Below are positions 8,748 to 16,952 of a stretch of 22,420 nt of DNA, piece after piece. The stretch lies in the NCBI GenBank assembly GCA_003697085.1, contig RFFU01000049.1, positions 1 to 22,420 of the forward strand, given 5' to 3'. Numbering within the stretch: the first letter of the stretch is position 1; each line of letters starts with the position of its first letter. Position numbers and translations under genes: made by a program. Source of the DNA: Candidatus Hydrogenedentota bacterium (GTDB taxonomy: Bacteria > UBA8481 > J006). A model generated the notes under the pieces. The model saw only the letters and a list, made by a program, of their open reading frames with translations, did no database searches and was not told the origin of the DNA.

Positions 8748-11321
8748 TTATTCGTCGTTCCCTGCCGGCTCGAAGACCCACGCGTCCTCCGTTCGATCGC
8801 ATCGAACGGTGTCACCCGGTTTAATGGAACCGGCGATCAGTTCCCGCGCGAGGCGCATCTCGATTTCACGTTCGATTACGCGCCGCAAAGGCCTTGCCCC
8901 GAATGCCGGGTCGAAACCCGTTTTTGCAATCCAATGAACGGCATTATCGGAGAGGGTGAGACGAATACCGCGTTGTTCGCAACGCGCGGCGAGGTCCTTC
9001 GCTAACAATCGAACGATCGCTTCGATCTCTTCTTCCGTGAGAGATTTGAAGATAACGATATCGTCGAGGCGGTTGAGGAATTCCGGGCGGAAGTGGCGTT
9101 TCAATTCGGCAAGAATTTCGTTTCGGAGAGCATCCGTGACGACATTTTCGTTGCGAAGGTGGTCCGAGATGATTTCAGTACCAAGATTCGAAGTCATAAT
9201 GATGATGCAGTTTCGAAAATCCACCGTTCGCCCCTGGTTATCGGTCAGGCGGCCATCGTCGAGAATCTGCAGAAAGATATTGAAGACATCGGGATGCGCC
9301 TTTTCGATTTCGTCGAAGAGGAGGACGGAGTACGGTTGACGCCGTACCGCTTCGGTCAACTGCCCCCCTTCATCGTAACCGACGTATCCGGGGGGCGCTC
9401 CGATGAGGCGTGAGACGGAGTGCTTCTCCATATACTCCGTCATATCGATTCGAATCAGTTTCTCCTCACTGTCGAAGAGAACCGCGGCGACGGTCTTCGC
9501 CAATTCGGTCTTGCCGACCCCCGTCGGTCCGAGGAAGAGGAAGGAGCCGGTGGGGCGACGCGGATCCTTGAGACCGGAACGGGAGCGAATGATCGCATCG
9601 GAAACACGCTGTACCGCTTCGTCCTGGCCCACAATGCGTTCGTGAAGGACTTCTTCGAGTCGGAGAAGTTTTTTTCTGTCGGATTCCATCAATTTTTCGA
9701 CGGGGATTCCCGTCCAACGAGCGACGACCGCGGCAATCTCTTCCGGGGTGACTTCTTCGCGCAACAAAGGACGCCGTCCGTTTTCCTGTTCCGTTGCTTG
9801 GAGCGCTTCGAGCTCCTTTTGGAGCTGAGGAAGGACACCGTGCCGCAGTTCCGCGGCACGTTCGAGGTCATAGGTGCGTTCGGCGGTCTCCATATCGATT
9901 CGGGCCTGTTCGATCTTTTCCTTGAGTTCCCGCTGGCGGGAAATTTGACCTTTTTCTTTCTCCCACTGTGCCCGCAATGCGGAGGCCTCTTCTTTCAACT
10001 GTGCGATTTCCGTTCGGATTTCATTGAGTCGCTTTTTGGCGTCCGGTTCCGTATCCTTCGCCAGCGCCGTCTCCTCGATCTCGAGCTGGCGGATCTTGCG
10101 TTCCAGGTTATCCAAAGGCAGGGGAAGACTGTCGATTTCGGTGCGCACCGTCGCCGCAGCCTCATCGACGAGGTCGATCGCCTTGTCGGGGAGGAAGCGG
10201 TCGGTGATGTAGCGGTCGGAGAGACGCGCCGCCTCGAGAAGCGCGGAATCCAGAATCCGAACACCGTGATGAACCTCGAAGCGCTCCTTCAATCCCCGCA
10301 AGATGCTGACCGTTTCTTCAATATTCGGCGGTTCGACAGGGACCGGCTGAAAACGACGTTCAAGCGCCGAATCCTTTTCGATATATTTGCGGTATTCGTC
10401 ATAGGTCGTGGCGCCGATGCAGTGAAGTTCTCCACGGGCCAACATCGGTTTGAGCAGATTGCCCGCGTCCATTGCGCCTTCCGTCTTTCCCGCTCCGACA
10501 ATGAGATGAATCTCGTCGATGAAGAGGATGATACGGCCTTCAGACGCTTTTATCTCGTCGAGAACGGCCTTGAGCCGTTCTTCGAATTCTCCGCGGAATT
10601 TTGCGCCCGCAATCAGTGCCCCCATGTCCAAGGCGAAGATCGTCTTGTCCTTCAGGCCCTCGGGAACGTCCCCGCGGACGATACGTTGGGCCAAGCCTTC
10701 GACCACGGCTGTCTTTCCCGTGCCGGGAGCGCCCACGAGAACCGGGTTGTTCTTCGTCCGGCGGGAAAGGATGCGGATTAGGCGCCGTTGTTCCTCGTCC
10801 CTTCCTATGACAGGATCCAACTTTCCTTCCCGAGCCAAAGAAACGAGATCCCGGCCGTATTTTTCGAGTGCTTCGTAGCGCACCTCGGGAGTCGCTGTGT
10901 CGACCTTACGGTTCCCACGGATTTTCTTTACCGCCTCGGCAAGGCGCTCCTTGGGAAAATCCCATTCCTTTTGTAGAGCCAGGACCAGGTGTTCGACACT
11001 GATGTAGTGATCTCCCATCTTTTCCCGTTCGCTGTCCGCGTCGAGGAGGACCTTCGAGGTGCGGCGGGAGAGTTGCGGCTGCGGAAGAGAATCGCCTGTT
11101 ACGGAAGGGAGGCGATCGAGCGCGCGTTTGAGGCGTTCATTGAGGTCTTGAAGATTTGCTCCGGCGGTCTCAAGAATACGGGGGGCGTAAGAACCCTCTG
11201 TGTTAAGAGAGGCTACGGCGAGGTGAACCGGCTCGATCTCTTGATGTGACCGGTGAAGAGCAAGATCAAAGGCTGTTTGTACGACGGCGCGCGTCTTTTC
11301 GGTCCATCGTTCCGGGTTCAT
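8748..11321 (-). CDS. clpB: ClpB, ATP-dependent protein disaggregase
   Basis: Hexameric AAA+ chaperone that, with DnaK, resolubilises aggregated proteins after heat or other stress. The chosen ATG (11321) gives 857 aa, the usual ClpB length, begins [17 protein letters not shown] like family members and has AGGAGG five bases upstream; the longer frame from 11399 adds 26 unlikely residues. Domains: Clp N-terminal repeats (about 1-145); first AAA module with Walker A GAPGTGKT at 197-204 and Walker [11 protein letters not shown]; long coiled-coil middle domain (about 400-520; [40 protein letters not shown]) characteristic of ClpB rather than ClpA/C; second module with GPTGVGKT at 598-605 and [30 protein letters not shown]-terminal small domain. 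No CIRCE-type element seen upstream. Confidence 0.97.
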   Translation of the reverse strand: MNPERWTEKTRAVVQTAFDLALHRSHQEIEPVHLAVASLNTEGSYAPRILETAGANLQDLNERLKRALDRLPSVTGDSLPQPQLSRRTSKVLLDADSEREKMGDHYISVEHLVLALQKEWDFPKERLAEAVKKIRGNRKVDTATPEVRYEALEKYGRDLVSLAREGKLDPVIGRDEEQRRLIRILSRRTKNNPVLVGAPGTGKTAVVEGLAQRIVRGDVPEGLKDKTIFALDMGALIAGAKFRGEFEERLKAVLDEIKASEGRIILFIDEIHLIVGAGKTEGAMDAGNLLKPMLARGELHCIGATTYDEYRKYIEKDSALERRFQPVPVEPPNIEETVSILRGLKERFEVHHGVRILDSALLEAARLSDRYITDRFLPDKAIDLVDEAAATVRTEIDSLPLPLDNLERKIRQLEIEETALAKDTEPDAKKRLNEIRTEIAQLKEEASALRAQWEKEKGQISRQRELKEKIEQARIDMETAERTYDLERAAELRHGVLPQLQKELEALQATEQENGRRPLLREEVTPEEIAAVVARWTGIPVEKLMESDRKKLLRLEEVLHERIVGQDEAVQRVSDAIIRSRSGLKDPRRPTGSFLFLGPTGVGKTELAKTVAAVLFDSEEKLIRIDMTEYMEKHSVSRLIGAPPGYVGYDEGGQLTEAVRRQPYSVLLFDEIEKAHPDVFNIFLQILDDGRLTDNQGRTVDFRNCIIIMTSNLGTEIISDHLRNENVVTDALRNEILAELKRHFRPEFLNRLDDIVIFKSLTEEEIEAIVRLLAKDLAARCEQRGIRLTLSDNAVHWIAKTGFDPAFGARPLRRVIEREIEMRLARELIAGSIKPGDTVRCDRTEDAWVFEPAGNDE

Positions 11322-11680
11322 TTTTTCCTCCTGATTCGGTTTTTCGGTAAAACGAAAGCAACAAGTTTGCGATTCGTTCGAATGATAGAAAAGTATCAAG
11401 AAACGTACCGTTTCGCGTCAATCGCAGGCGAAGCGGTTTTCATGGAAAATCCAGAAGATGGGAAAAGAAGAAAAAACGCTCGTAACTCAAGTAATTTTAG
11501 AATAATATCATGGTAATTCCTTTCGTTCAGGATGGATTGAGTTCTCGTTTTTGAACCGATCGGCTGCGGGTGCGGCTGGAAACCGAACTCCCCGAGAAAC
11601 GCCGATATGACCATCAAAGAGGCAATAAAAGCCAAAATGACATCACTTAAGTTGGATATGGTAAAATTGTCTTGCGGAAA
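11322..11680. other. 359-bp gap between the DtxR-family gene and clpB
   Basis: No convincing gene. Both flanking genes read leftward, so this region holds the end of the regulator transcript and the clpB promoter region. A candidate clpB promoter lies at 11392-11421. A hydrophobic-looking frame opening with TTG at 11635 lacks a ribosome binding site and a recognisable product. The DNA is more A+T-rich than the neighbouring genes, as expected for regulatory sequence. Confidence 0.65.
11392..11421 (-). promoter_or_regulatory. Candidate sigma-70-type clpB promoter with internal inverted repeat
   Basis: Read on the minus strand: TTGACG (-35, at 11421-11416), 18-bp spacer, GATACT (-10, at 11397-11392). 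The predicted start near 11384 gives a leader of about 63 nt ending in AGGAGG. The spacer contains GAAACG-GTA-CGTTTC (11400-11414), a 6-bp inverted repeat that could be a repressor site. The -10 match is only 4 of 6. Confidence 0.35.
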
Positions 11681-12391
11681 TTATCTTTTCGGGTTTTTCT
11701 TTCCGCTGTTTTTTTGAGGATTCCGGCTCTTCTTCTTGCTTGCGGCCCGGGGGCCACGCGAGGATTTTTTTCGGGATTTCGGAAGGGGCTCAGTTGATAG
11801 GCCGGCGCTTTCGATGAGATGTTGAGCGCATTCCTCGAGCGAATCACAGCGGCGGCATTCCTCGACGACGTCGCATTGGGAGACGAGGGTTCGGAAGTTT
11901 TTGATGACGTTGTGAAGCGGGGGGGCGTAGAGAAGGAACTGGATGAAACGAGTCAGGCGGTCGCTGGTGAGTCGATGGACGAGGTGCTCGAGTTTACAGG
12001 CGTCTTCGAGGGCGATGTGTTCGTCGATGCCGAGGATTTCGTGGAAGAAACGCAGGAAGGTGATCCGGGCGCCGAGGACGGAGCGAGCCGCTTCTTTGCC
12101 GGTTTTTGTCAAAATGAGCATTCGGTTGCGATCCTCGGCGACGAATCCCTTTTCCTTGAGAGCCTTGAGGCCGATGGAGGTGGCCCCTTTGGTGATGCCG
12201 AGCCGTCGGGCGACATCGACGGCGCGCGCGTACCCCATTTCCTCGCGCAATTCGTGAATGGCGAGGATATAGTGCGCCATGCTGTGCGTCAGCGGCGTAT
12301 CCTCGAAGGCTTTCCAGACCTCGGATGTAGAATGCGTCTGCGTCACGACTTCCCCATTAAAGGGGTCATTCTTGCATTTTGTCAATTTCAT
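11681..12391 (-). CDS. DtxR/MntR-family metal-dependent-type transcriptional regulator with Cys-cluster and basic tail
   Basis: Winged-helix DNA-binding repressor of the DtxR/MntR family. THSMAHYILAIHEL, the HTH (YARAVDVARRLGITKGATSIGLKALKEKGFV) and the dimerisation/metal part (EILGIDEHIALEDACKLEHLVHRLTSD) are all recognisable. Compared with DtxR, the Cys/Glu/His of the primary site (DACKLEH) are kept, DtxR Met10 aligns with His, and the ancillary ligands equivalent to His79, Glu83 and His98 appear lost. The SH3-like domain of DtxR is absent; instead there is a CX5CX2CX5C cluster and a Lys/Arg/Ser-rich tail. The start is uncertain: GTG 12436, ATG 12391 (GGAGG directly adjacent) or GTG 12346; a TTGACA/TTTAAT promoter at 12385-12356 would favour the shortest. 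It follows acs on the same strand. Target and inducer unknown. Confidence 0.82.
   Translation of the reverse strand: MKLTKCKNDPFNGEVVTQTHSTSEVWKAFEDTPLTHSMAHYILAIHELREEMGYARAVDVARRLGITKGATSIGLKALKEKGFVAEDRNRMLILTKTGKEAARSVLGARITFLRFFHEILGIDEHIALEDACKLEHLVHRLTSDRLTRFIQFLLYAPPLHNVIKNFRTLVSQCDVVEECRRCDSLEECAQHLIESAGLSTEPLPKSRKKSSRGPRAASKKKSRNPQKNSGKKNPKR
12356..12385 (-). promoter_or_regulatory. Possible internal promoter of the DtxR-family gene
   Basis: On the minus strand a perfect -35 TTGACA (12385-12380) and TTTAAT (12361-12356) are separated by 18 bp; the -10 hexamer sits between CCCC and GGGG, giving a small palindrome that could be an operator. If used, the transcript would start near 12350 and translation would have to begin at GTG 12346 (nearly leaderless) or further downstream. 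The overlap with the longer reading frame makes this tentative. Confidence 0.35.
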
Positions 12392-12462
12392 CCTCCGGGG
12401 TTCGGCCGTTTGGAAAAGGGGGGCTCCCTGCCGCACGACGATCGGCGATGAGGGCCGGAGTT

Positions 12463-14418
12463 TTACTCCTCGTATTGCGCCTTGAGCCTTTCCATGACGG
12501 AGGCATCGGCTAGGGTCGTGACATTGCCCAACGCCCGTCCCGTGGCAATATCTCGCAAGAGGCGCCGCATGATCTTTCCGGAGCGAGTTTTCGGGAGTTC
12601 GGAGGAGAAGATAATCTTTTCGGGGCGCGCGAACTTTCCGATCTTTTTTGCGATCAAGTCATTGAGTTCAGCGAGGAGGTCCTCCGTTCCCTCGGCTCCC
12701 TCGCGAAGGCTGCAAAATGCCACAAGGGCTTGGCCCTTGAGATCGTGAGGGATACCGATGACGGCGCTTTCAGCGACGGCGGGATGTTCGACGAAAGCGC
12801 TCTCCAATTCCGCGGTTCCGATTCGGTGTCCCGCGACATTCACGACGTCATCGACACGGCCGAGGATCCAGAAGTAACCGTCGGAGTCCTTCCGGGCTCC
12901 GTCCCCGGGGAAATAGACACCGGGCCACTTTGACCAATAGGTTTCCTTGAACCGTTCTGCATCGCCGTAGATGCCGCGGAGCATTCCCGGCCAAGGTTTG
13001 CGAATTGCAAGAAACCCGGCTGTGGTCTCCTTTCCCTCGTCATCAAGCACGGCCGCGTCGATTCCGAAAAACGGCAGCGTGGCGCTGCCGGGTTTGGTGG
13101 GGACACAGCCCGGCAAGGGAGTGATCATAATTCCTCCGGTTTCCGTCTGCCACCACGTATCCACGATCGGGCACCGCTCTTTTCCGATCGTTGTATGGTA
13201 CCACATCCATGCCTCGGGATTGATCGGTTCGCCGACGGTTCCGAGAAGGCGAAGGGAGGAGAGATCATACTTTTCAGGCCATCGGTCCCCCCACTTCATA
13301 AAGGCGCGGATTGCGGTCGGCGCCGTATAAAAGAGCGTCACTCCATACTTTTCGATTAATTCCCAGAAACGTCCCTTGTCGGGAGTATCGGGTGCCCCCT
13401 CGTACATCAGAACCGTCGCGCCGTTTGCGAGCGGTCCGTACACAATATAACTGTGTCCCGTGATCCAGCCGATGTCCGCCGTGCACCAAAAGACGTCTTC
13501 CGGACGGATATCGAAGACGTACTTTGTCGTCAGATAGGTATAGACCATATACCCGCCGGTCGTATGGATGATCCCTTTCGGCTTCCCGGTGGTGCCGCTG
13601 GTGTAAAGCAAGAAGAGCGTCTCCTCGCTGTCCATTGGTTCCGCGTCGCAATCGGAAGAAGCCTCCTCGATGAGGCGATGATACCAGTGGTCTCGCCCTT
13701 CCTTGACGCGGCACGGGAAGGGATCTCCGGAGGCCCGTTTCACGACGACGACGTTCTTCACACAGTCGCAGTCGGAGATCGCCTCATCGACGATCTTCTT
13801 GAGGGGCAAGACGTTTCCCCGACGCCATCCCCCGTCGGCGGTGATAACGAGGGAGCAGGAACAATCGAGCACCCGGTCGCGGATCGATTCGGCGGAGAAT
13901 CCGGCGAAGATCACCGAGTGAATCGCGCCGATTCTGGCGCAGGCGAGAACACTGACGGCAAGTTCAGGAATCATGGGGAGGTAGATCGCAACTCGATCCC
14001 CCTTTTTCACGCCAAGCGATTTCAGGGAATTAGCGAATTTACGAACTTCCCGTGCCAAATCCCAGTAGGTCAAAACCCGTCGTTCGCCGGGCTCCCCTTC
14101 CCAGATGATCGCGGCCTTGTTTCGCGTGGCGGAGTCGAGATGTCGATCGAGGCAGTTGTAACTGATGTTGGTCTTGCCGTTTACGAACCACTGAAAGAAG
14201 GGGGCATTCGTTTCATCGAGAACCGTATCCCATTTTTTGAACCAATGAAGTTCTCCGGCGATTTTTCCCCAAAACGATTCCGGATTGGAAAGACTTTCCT
14301 CGTACATTCTTCGATATTCGGAAAGATTCTTGATCCTTGCCCGGGAGCGAAACGCGTCGTTCGGGGCGAAGACGCGGGTCTCTTCCAACCGAGTTTCCAG
14401 AAGACCGTCTTTTTTCAC
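12463..14418 (-). CDS. acs: Acetyl-CoA synthetase (AMP-forming acetate-CoA ligase)
   Basis: Activates acetate with ATP and CoA to acetyl-CoA plus AMP and PPi through an acetyl-adenylate, in the cytosol. 651 aa, full length. Motifs: N-terminal [43 protein letters not shown]; the phosphate-binding loop [32 protein letters not shown]; the Asp/Arg hinge region [27 protein letters not shown]; and the C-terminal catalytic Lys615 in [11 protein letters not shown], the residue regulated by acetylation in characterised homologues. The start is GTG at 14418, supported by AAAGGAGGG 6 bases upstream. It is the first gene of its unit; the DtxR-family regulator follows within 30-120 bp depending on its start. 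No acetylase or deacetylase gene is nearby. Confidence 0.97.
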   Translation of the reverse strand: MKKDGLLETRLEETRVFAPNDAFRSRARIKNLSEYRRMYEESLSNPESFWGKIAGELHWFKKWDTVLDETNAPFFQWFVNGKTNISYNCLDRHLDSATRNKAAIIWEGEPGERRVLTYWDLAREVRKFANSLKSLGVKKGDRVAIYLPMIPELAVSVLACARIGAIHSVIFAGFSAESIRDRVLDCSCSLVITADGGWRRGNVLPLKKIVDEAISDCDCVKNVVVVKRASGDPFPCRVKEGRDHWYHRLIEEASSDCDAEPMDSEETLFLLYTSGTTGKPKGIIHTTGGYMVYTYLTTKYVFDIRPEDVFWCTADIGWITGHSYIVYGPLANGATVLMYEGAPDTPDKGRFWELIEKYGVTLFYTAPTAIRAFMKWGDRWPEKYDLSSLRLLGTVGEPINPEAWMWYHTTIGKERCPIVDTWWQTETGGIMITPLPGCVPTKPGSATLPFFGIDAAVLDDEGKETTAGFLAIRKPWPGMLRGIYGDAERFKETYWSKWPGVYFPGDGARKDSDGYFWILGRVDDVVNVAGHRIGTAELESAFVEHPAVAESAVIGIPHDLKGQALVAFCSLREGAEGTEDLLAELNDLIAKKIGKFARPEKIIFSSELPKTRSGKIMRRLLRDIATGRALGNVTTLADASVMERLKAQYEE

Positions 14419-14586
14419 GATGCCCTCCTTTCAGGAACAGAAGACGGGATTGTAAGGCGGATGATCTTATCAGGAAGAGGAAAAATGAGAACCACGGAAG
14501 ACACGGAAAATGAGAAAGTCAAAAGTCAAAAATCAAAAGGCAAAAGGAAGAAGGGGAAAGGAAAAAGGGAACATGAGATGTGGAGC

Positions 14587-14604
14587 GCAGACTCTCCAGT
14601 CTGC
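14587..14604. repeat. Perfect 7-bp stem-loop GCAGACT-CTCC-AGTCTGC
   Basis: Two perfectly complementary 7-bp arms around a 4-nt loop, immediately left of the inverted-repeat element. No T-tract follows. It could be part of the same repeat family, or a short transcript-end or protein-binding palindrome. Confidence 0.5.
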
Positions 14605-14625
14605 GAATTGCCGATCCGCCCGTGG

Positions 14626-14790
14626 TGTCATTCCGAGGCGGCGCAGCCCGACGAGGAATCCCCCAAGATTGCTGACAACCGCCTCGTTCTCCCTCGCCCC
14701 TCGGGGGAGAGGGTTGGGATAAGGGGGGCGTATTGGCACCATGTCGTGATACCGCGTGAAGGGGATTCCTCGCTGGCGCTCGGAATGACA
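14626..14790. repeat. 165-bp inverted-repeat (MITE-like) intergenic element
   Basis: The left end reads TGTCATTCCGAG (14626-14637) then CGAGGAATCCCC (14652-14663). The right end reads GGGGATTCCTCG (14761-14772) then CTCGGAATGACA (14779-14790), the exact reverse complements of these two blocks. Between them lies a second fold (TCTCCC at 14689-14694 with GGGAGA at 14705-14710, in a C-run/G-run context). It codes for nothing. The structure fits a non-autonomous palindromic element; target-site duplication was not evident. Confidence 0.65.
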
Positions 14791-14857
14791 ACGCGGACGC
14801 CTATTCGTCCCCCCTTATTCCCGGATTCCGAAACCGCTGCCCGTTTCGCAAGTCATG

Positions 14858-14886
14858 TTGTCAGAGGAGTAGTGACGGGGTATGCT
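14858..14886 (+). promoter_or_regulatory. Sigma-70-type promoter for the small frameshifted gene
   Basis: TTGTCA (14858-14863), 17-bp spacer, TATGCT (14881-14886). The -35 and spacer are the same as in the atpA promoter. It would start transcription near 14893, about 50 nt before the ATG at 14945, which has GGAGG at 14933-14937 seven bases upstream. Confidence 0.45.
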
Positions 14887-14944
14887 GGAAATGAAAGGTG
14901 CCCAAGGAATAGGCGGTGTTTGGATACATTGTGGAGGGTTTGCA

Positions 14945-15274
14945 ATGCTGAAGAAGGCCATAAGGGATATATTGGGAAAAACGATCACCGGCGTCCAGGT
15001 TCACAGGTGGTTTCCGCTTGGGTAAGGAAAAGACGGGGGGGCATTTGGGTGGGGACTTCCGCCGGGGACGTGTGATCTCCTTTATCTTTTTTTCAGTGAT
15101 GGAACTTCCTATGAGATTAGCGCGAATGGAACACTTAACTCAGTCGGGACACTGGGTGTAGGACGTCCCGAAAGTCAAAGAGATCTTTCGAACACGCCGG
15201 ACGCAATTGTTATTTATGATGCAGAACTGGAGGACGGGGAAATACGCATCAACGTCGATGCCATTCGTGAATAA
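14945..15274 (+). pseudogene. Small hypothetical gene disrupted by two compensating frameshifts
   Basis: ATG 14945 has a strong ribosome binding site (GGAGG, 7-base spacing) and reads MLKKAIRDILGKTITGVQVHRWFPLG before TAA at 15023-15025. If the frame moves by one base in the GGG at 15020-15022, reading continues as GKEKTGGHLGGDFRRGRVISFIFF. If it moves back in the T7 run at 15087-15093, it continues SDGTSYEISANGTLNSVG, ends IRINVDAIRE and stops at TAA 15272-15274. All three parts are protein-like (about 108 aa in total), whereas the uninterrupted frame gives one in-frame stop and a poor middle. Family not recognised. The likely explanation is decay or sequencing error in homopolymers; programmed slippage on the T7 run is possible but unproven. 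It has its own promoter and lies upstream of the DUF4143 ATPase. Confidence 0.55.
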
Positions 15275-15429
15275 ACGGAAAAAGATGATTAAGAATCCGG
15301 TTTTCCAAGAAACCATCGAATTCGTGTTTCAAGGAACGTCAGTCGCCTGGTCAGCGAAGCGAGTCATTCTGCGGAAAGGAAAAAGGCCGACAGGTGAGGG
15401 AGAACTTTCTTGCGGGTAAAATGGACGTA

Positions 15430-15459
15430 ACTCCACTTTACTAATGAGTAAAATGGAGT
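15430..15459. promoter_or_regulatory. 30-bp inverted repeat (operator-like) overlapping the DUF4143 promoter
   Basis: ACTCCACTTTACT (15430-15442) and AGTAAAATGGAGT (15447-15459) are inverted repeats with one mismatch, separated by AATG. A further half-site GTAAAATGGA lies just upstream (15416-15425). The repeat spans the proposed -35 and spacer of the ATPase promoter and ends where the -10 begins, a classic repressor-site position. Confidence 0.55.
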
Positions 15460-15464
15460 ATAGT
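15437..15464 (+). promoter_or_regulatory. Promoter of the DUF4143 ATPase, likely leaderless transcript
   Basis: TTTACT (15437-15442, 4 of 6 matches) and TATAGT (15459-15464, 5 of 6) with a 16-bp spacer. The predicted start is about 15471, next to the GTG at 15472, which has no Shine-Dalgarno sequence; a leaderless mRNA is therefore plausible. Confidence 0.4.
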
Positions 15465-15471
15465 CCTAAAT

Positions 15472-16614
15472 GTGGATAAGATTGAGAGATATCTGTATCG
15501 GCATATCGAGAAGGTGTTGAGGCGAGGAAAGATGGTCTTTATCGGTGGGCCGAGGCAGGTAGGGAAGACGACGCTTGCCCTTCGGTTTCTCGGGAGCGAG
15601 ACCGGAGCGGAGGATCCAGCGTATTTCAACTGGGATGATCCTCGAGACCGTCCTCATATCAGAAACGCGGAAATTCCTCCAGATTCCGACGTCGTCATCT
15701 TCGATGAGATTCACAAGTACGCGCGTTGGCGGAACCTGATCAAGGGAATTTACGATACCGAGGGGCATCGTCGGCGAATTATCGTAACGGGTTCCGCTCG
15801 GCTCGATTATTACCGAAAGGGAGGGGATTCGCTAGCCAACCGTTATCGTTATTTTCGGCTTCATCCGTTTTCGCTGCCGGAGTGGGAAGCAAAACGTGGA
15901 GACGGTTCGATGGACGCGCTCTTGAGATTTGGAGGATTTCCGGAGCCGTTGATACGCGGAGACGAAACGGAACATCGGATCTGGCAACGAGACCGTCTAT
16001 CGAGGGTTGTCGGGGAAGACCTACGAGATCTCGAACGGGTGCGCGAGATCAGCCTCGTGGAACATCTCGTGGATCTTCTTCCAGACCGGGTCGGAGCCCC
16101 CTTGTCCTTGGCCAATCTTCGCCAAGATCTCGAGGTCGATCACAAGACGGTGGCGCGGTGGATCGAGATTCTCGAGAATATGTATCTCTGTTTCCGGATT
16201 GCGCCTTACGGTGTCCCGCGGATTCGGGCGGTAAAGAAGGAACAGAAACTTTATCTTTGGGACTGGTCACGAGTACCGGACGCTGGCGCGCGTTTTGAGA
16301 ACATGGTCGCCTCCCAACTCTTGAAGTATTGCCACCTCATCGAAGACACGGAAGGGAGAAGAATGGAGTTGCGTTATCTCCGGGACACGGACAAGCGGGA
16401 GGTCGATTTCGTTGTTTTATGTGAAGGGAAGCCCTTGTTCGCGGTCGAGGCGAAGGCCGGGGAACGTTCTGTTTCGACCGCCGTGCGTTATTTTTCCGAG
16501 CGGACCCCGATACCGAAGTTCTATCAGGTTCATCTCGGCCATCGGTATTTTGCGAAGGGCAAAGTCACAGTCTTGCCGTTCCGGAAATTTTGTTCGGTGG
16601 AGAAGATGCCGTAG
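15472..16614 (+). CDS. AAA-family ATPase with DUF4143 domain
   Basis: 380-aa ATP-binding protein of the AAA_14-DUF4143 type, a widespread family of unsettled function. N-terminal P-loop GPRQVGKT at residues 26-33; Walker B VVIFDEIHKYARW; sensor-like IIVTGSARLDYYRKGGDSLANRYRYFRLHPFSLPEW. The C-terminal DUF4143 part contains a nuclease-fold pattern, DKREVDFVVLCEGKPLFAVEAKAG, with Asp and Glu-x-Lys in place. The start is the only one available after an upstream in-frame TGA: GTG at 15472, with no ribosome binding site, so the mRNA is probably leaderless. No antitoxin, methylase or partner gene adjoins it; the nearest upstream gene is the frameshifted small gene. It stands alone between repeat-rich segments, and lateral movement is possible. 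Confidence 0.9.
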   Translation: MDKIERYLYRHIEKVLRRGKMVFIGGPRQVGKTTLALRFLGSETGAEDPAYFNWDDPRDRPHIRNAEIPPDSDVVIFDEIHKYARWRNLIKGIYDTEGHRRRIIVTGSARLDYYRKGGDSLANRYRYFRLHPFSLPEWEAKRGDGSMDALLRFGGFPEPLIRGDETEHRIWQRDRLSRVVGEDLRDLERVREISLVEHLVDLLPDRVGAPLSLANLRQDLEVDHKTVARWIEILENMYLCFRIAPYGVPRIRAVKKEQKLYLWDWSRVPDAGARFENMVASQLLKYCHLIEDTEGRRMELRYLRDTDKREVDFVVLCEGKPLFAVEAKAGERSVSTAVRYFSERTPIPKFYQVHLGHRYFAKGKVTVLPFRKFCSVEKMP

Positions 16615-16643
16615 CGGATTCGAGGCAAGTTGCATCAGGAATC

Positions 16644-16750
16644 CCACGGAAACACGGAATGCACGGAAGGGAGGGGAACCACGGACCACACGGAATACAC
16701 GGAAGAGGGGGTAATACGGAATACACGGAAAGAACGGAAGAAAAGGGAAC
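16644..16750. repeat. Cluster of degenerate CACGGAA direct repeats
   Basis: The heptamer CACGGAA or close variants recurs about nine times in just over 100 bp at irregular 8-18-bp spacing, in forms such as ACACGGAAT, GCACGGAAG, ATACACGGAA and GAACGGAAG. A shorter copy of the same pattern occurs near 14492-14509 upstream of acs, so it is a dispersed family. The irregular spacing rules out a CRISPR array, and there is no open frame of note. Confidence 0.65.
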
Positions 16751-16923
16751 GGAATGCGAGGGATGCGCTGGAGGGGTGAGCATCCTCGTCCGCTCTACCC
16801 CGCCGAGGCATATGTCTCAAGGTCCATCCCTGGGAATCTCCTACGGCTCGTGAGGCCGTTCCAAGGCGTTTGCGACTGTCCAAACCTACTTACAAATCAA
16901 AACTGCCTCCTGCATCCTGGGGG

Positions 16924-16952
16924 TTGTCAGGGGGGGCGAAAACGCGTATAGT
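16924..16952 (+). promoter_or_regulatory. Sigma-70-type promoter of the atpAGDC operon
   Basis: TTGTCA (16924-16929), 17-bp spacer, TATAGT (16947-16952): 5 of 6 matches in both hexamers at optimal spacing. Transcription would begin near 16959, giving a leader of about 70 nt before the atpA ATG at 17029, with AAGGTG four bases upstream as ribosome binding site. A promoter here shows that the F1 genes are transcribed from atpA rather than as the tail of a longer atp operon. Confidence 0.65.

Larger units (their letters stand above)
14419..14944. other. Repeat-rich intergenic region upstream of acs
   Basis: No intact gene. In order: the acs leader; an ACCACGGAAGACACGGAA copy (about 14492-14509) of the repeat seen again at 16644-16750; a purine-rich stretch of repeated AAAAGTCAAAA-like units (about 14513-14575); a 7-bp stem-loop (14587-14604); an inverted-repeat element (14626-14790); and a promoter plus ribosome binding site for the small frameshifted gene starting at 14945. 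The long frame that crosses this region continues the antisense of acs and has no coding character. Confidence 0.65.

Noticed and set aside
9420-10781. 453-aa open frame on + opposite clpB
   Set aside because: Antisense of ClpB motifs; no start signal and no domain.
11322-11399. Longer ClpB start at 11399 adding 26 residues
   Set aside because: The extension is Cys/Phe-rich with no family match, while ATG 11321 has AGGAGG at ideal spacing and gives the normal ClpB N-terminus.
11396-11635. 79-aa frame on - with hydrophobic N-terminus before clpB
   Set aside because: TTG start without a ribosome binding site, overlaps the likely clpB promoter, and the translation after the first 15 residues is not protein-like.
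13453-15075. 540-aa open frame on + spanning acs antisense and the intergenic repeats
   Set aside because: The first two thirds mirror acs and the rest runs through non-coding repeats; the true small gene at 14945 is in another frame.
15285-15419. 44-aa frame starting MIKNPVFQETIEFVFQG between the small gene and the DUF4143 gene
   Set aside because: No Shine-Dalgarno, basic low-complexity C-terminus and no recognisable family; too weak to call.
16644-16750. CRISPR-like array of short repeats
   Set aside because: Units are 7-9 bp with irregular 8-18-bp spacing and no unique spacers; not a CRISPR array.
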